A stretch of DNA of 6,087 nt from assembly GCA_023264135.1 (NCBI GenBank), contig JALQSZ010000092.1:1-6087 (forward strand), written 5' to 3'. Below the pieces are notes generated by a model. It made no database searches and was not told the DNA's origin. It saw only the letters and a program-made list of their open reading frames with translations. The translations under genes and the position numbers were made by a program. This stretch comes from Acidimicrobiales bacterium (GTDB lineage Bacteria > Actinomycetota > Acidimicrobiia > Acidimicrobiales > Acidimicrobilacustridaceae). Position 1 is the stretch's first letter, and every line of letters starts with the position of its first letter. This document shows positions 5,160 through 6,087 of the stretch, one piece after another.

Positions 5160-6087
5160 ATGACCCGTCGCACCAAGATCATCGCTTCAATCGGACCAGC
5201 TTCCGACGATCCACGCGTGCTGAAGGGTCTCATTCAGTCGGGCATGGACATCGCCCGCATCAATCTCTCGCATGAGTCCCTCGAACTTGCCCTTGAGCGC
5301 TATCACCGCATTCGCGCAGTCGCCGCCGAAGTAGGGCGTCCGGTCGGCATCCTCGCCGACCTGCCCGGACCAAAGGTTCGCCTCGGCAAGTTGCCCGGAG
5401 ACGGTGTCCTTCTTGTTGATGGTCAAGAGTTTTTGGTCACTCCTGGAACCGAGGCGAGCACCGCCGAGGTTTTCCAAGTCGATTACGAGGATCTACTCAC
5501 CGATATTCATGAAGGCGATCAGTTGGTCTTCGGCGACGGTGCGGTGCAGGTTCAGTCGCTCGGTCGTCAGGGCGATCATCTTCGTGTTCGCGTGAATCAC
5601 GGTGGCCATCTGACCGGTCGTCCCGGTATTCATATTCCGTCCGATCGACTTCGAATCGCCACGCCGACACCGGAAGACCTCCGCTTTCTCGATGCATTCG
5701 TTGAGGTCGGAATCGACATGGTCGCGTTGTCGTTCGTTCGTTCCGCGCACGACATCCGTCGAGTGGGAACCGAGCCGGCTCCGCGCGGACCAATGGTCGT
5801 CGCCAAAATCGAAACTCGCGCTGCAGTTCAGAACCTCGCGTCGATCGTTGAAGTTGCCGATGCGGTGATGGTTGCGCGTGGCGATCTCGGTTCGGAGTTC
5901 CCGATCGAAGAACTGCCACATCTGCAGAAAGAAATCATTCGTCGCTGTATCGCTGCTGGACGCCCCGTGATTACGGCGACCCAGATGCTCGAGTCAATGA
6001 TTCATTCGCCGAGTCCGACTCGCGCTGAAGCATCGGATGTTGCGAACGCAGTGTTCGACGGATCGTCGACGGTGATGTTGTCGGGAG
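5160..6087 (+). CDS. pyk: Pyruvate kinase (C-terminal part beyond the window)
   Basis: This is the final glycolytic step: phosphoenolpyruvate plus ADP to pyruvate plus ATP, in the cytoplasm. The window holds 309 complete codons; the rest of the gene, including the C-terminal domain, runs off the right edge. Landmarks are [13 protein letters not shown] (3-15), INLSH (34-38; R33, N35 and S37 conserved), [11 protein letters not shown] (66-76), the B domain (about 77-160, with FGDGAVQV), [13 protein letters not shown] (186-198), KIETR with catalytic K216 and metal ligand E218, VARGDLG with metal ligand D242, and [11 protein letters not shown] (271-281) followed by [16 protein letters not shown]. 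Near the cation site, E39 replaces the usual Gly after the conserved His. L68, K72 and L75 match the potassium-independent class. The start is the ATG at 5160, which the TAGCGT box and the family N-terminus both support. No SD is present. Confidence 0.95.
   Translation, partial: MTRRTKIIASIGPASDDPRVLKGLIQSGMDIARINLSHESLELALERYHRIRAVAAEVGRPVGILADLPGPKVRLGKLPGDGVLLVDGQEFLVTPGTEASTAEVFQVDYEDLLTDIHEGDQLVFGDGAVQVQSLGRQGDHLRVRVNHGGHLTGRPGIHIPSDRLRIATPTPEDLRFLDAFVEVGIDMVALSFVRSAHDIRRVGTEPAPRGPMVVAKIETRAAVQNLASIVEVADAVMVARGDLGSEFPIEELPHLQKEIIRRCIAAGRPVITATQMLESMIHSPSPTRAEASDVANAVFDGSSTVMLSG

Noticed and set aside
5493..5921. Two overlapping minus-strand frames of about 140 codons
   Set aside because: Both are antisense to the well-conserved pyruvate kinase coding sequence and look like low-quality Arg-rich shadow translations.

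Overview
The window looks like an ordinary chromosomal segment of an actinomycete-type bacterium with moderate-to-high GC, in the high fifties by eye. A member of Acidimicrobiia or a related lineage is my guess, not a demonstrated placement. The evidence is promoter and start-site style: three genes have a TANNNT -10 box 6-7 bases before a GTG or ATG start and no Shine-Dalgarno (SD) sequence, which is the leaderless-mRNA pattern common in Actinomycetota. The protein sequences also fit that group. I see no tRNA, rRNA, CRISPR array, insertion sequence, phage gene or attachment site.

Left part, minus strand (3258 down to 1): a peptide-type ABC importer operon in the order permease B, permease C, ATPase D, ATPase F. 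The F gene is cut by the left edge. The genes overlap or nearly abut and each has its own SD. A strong promoter lies about 105 bases upstream of the first permease, within a cluster of TAGG/CCTA inverted repeats that may be operators. No substrate-binding protein gene lies between the promoter and the first permease, so the substrate (di/oligopeptide or another small solute) cannot be deduced here.

Middle: a glycerophosphodiester phosphodiesterase-like gene (minus, 4245-3448) is divergent from a SirB1/transglutaminase-like gene (plus, 4314-5093). Only 68 bases separate them, and candidate promoters for both genes fall in that gap.

Right part: a pyruvate kinase gene starts at 5160 (plus) and runs off the right edge. 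It keeps the catalytic lysine and metal ligands. Its residues around the monovalent-cation site match the potassium-independent class.

The genes do not form one pathway: solute import, lipid-headgroup turnover, a poorly understood conserved protein, and glycolysis. I found no undescribed multi-gene system. The most useful observations are the split between leaderless housekeeping genes and an SD-led transporter operon, the operator-like repeats at the transporter promoter, the potassium-independent pyruvate kinase signature, and several start-site corrections.
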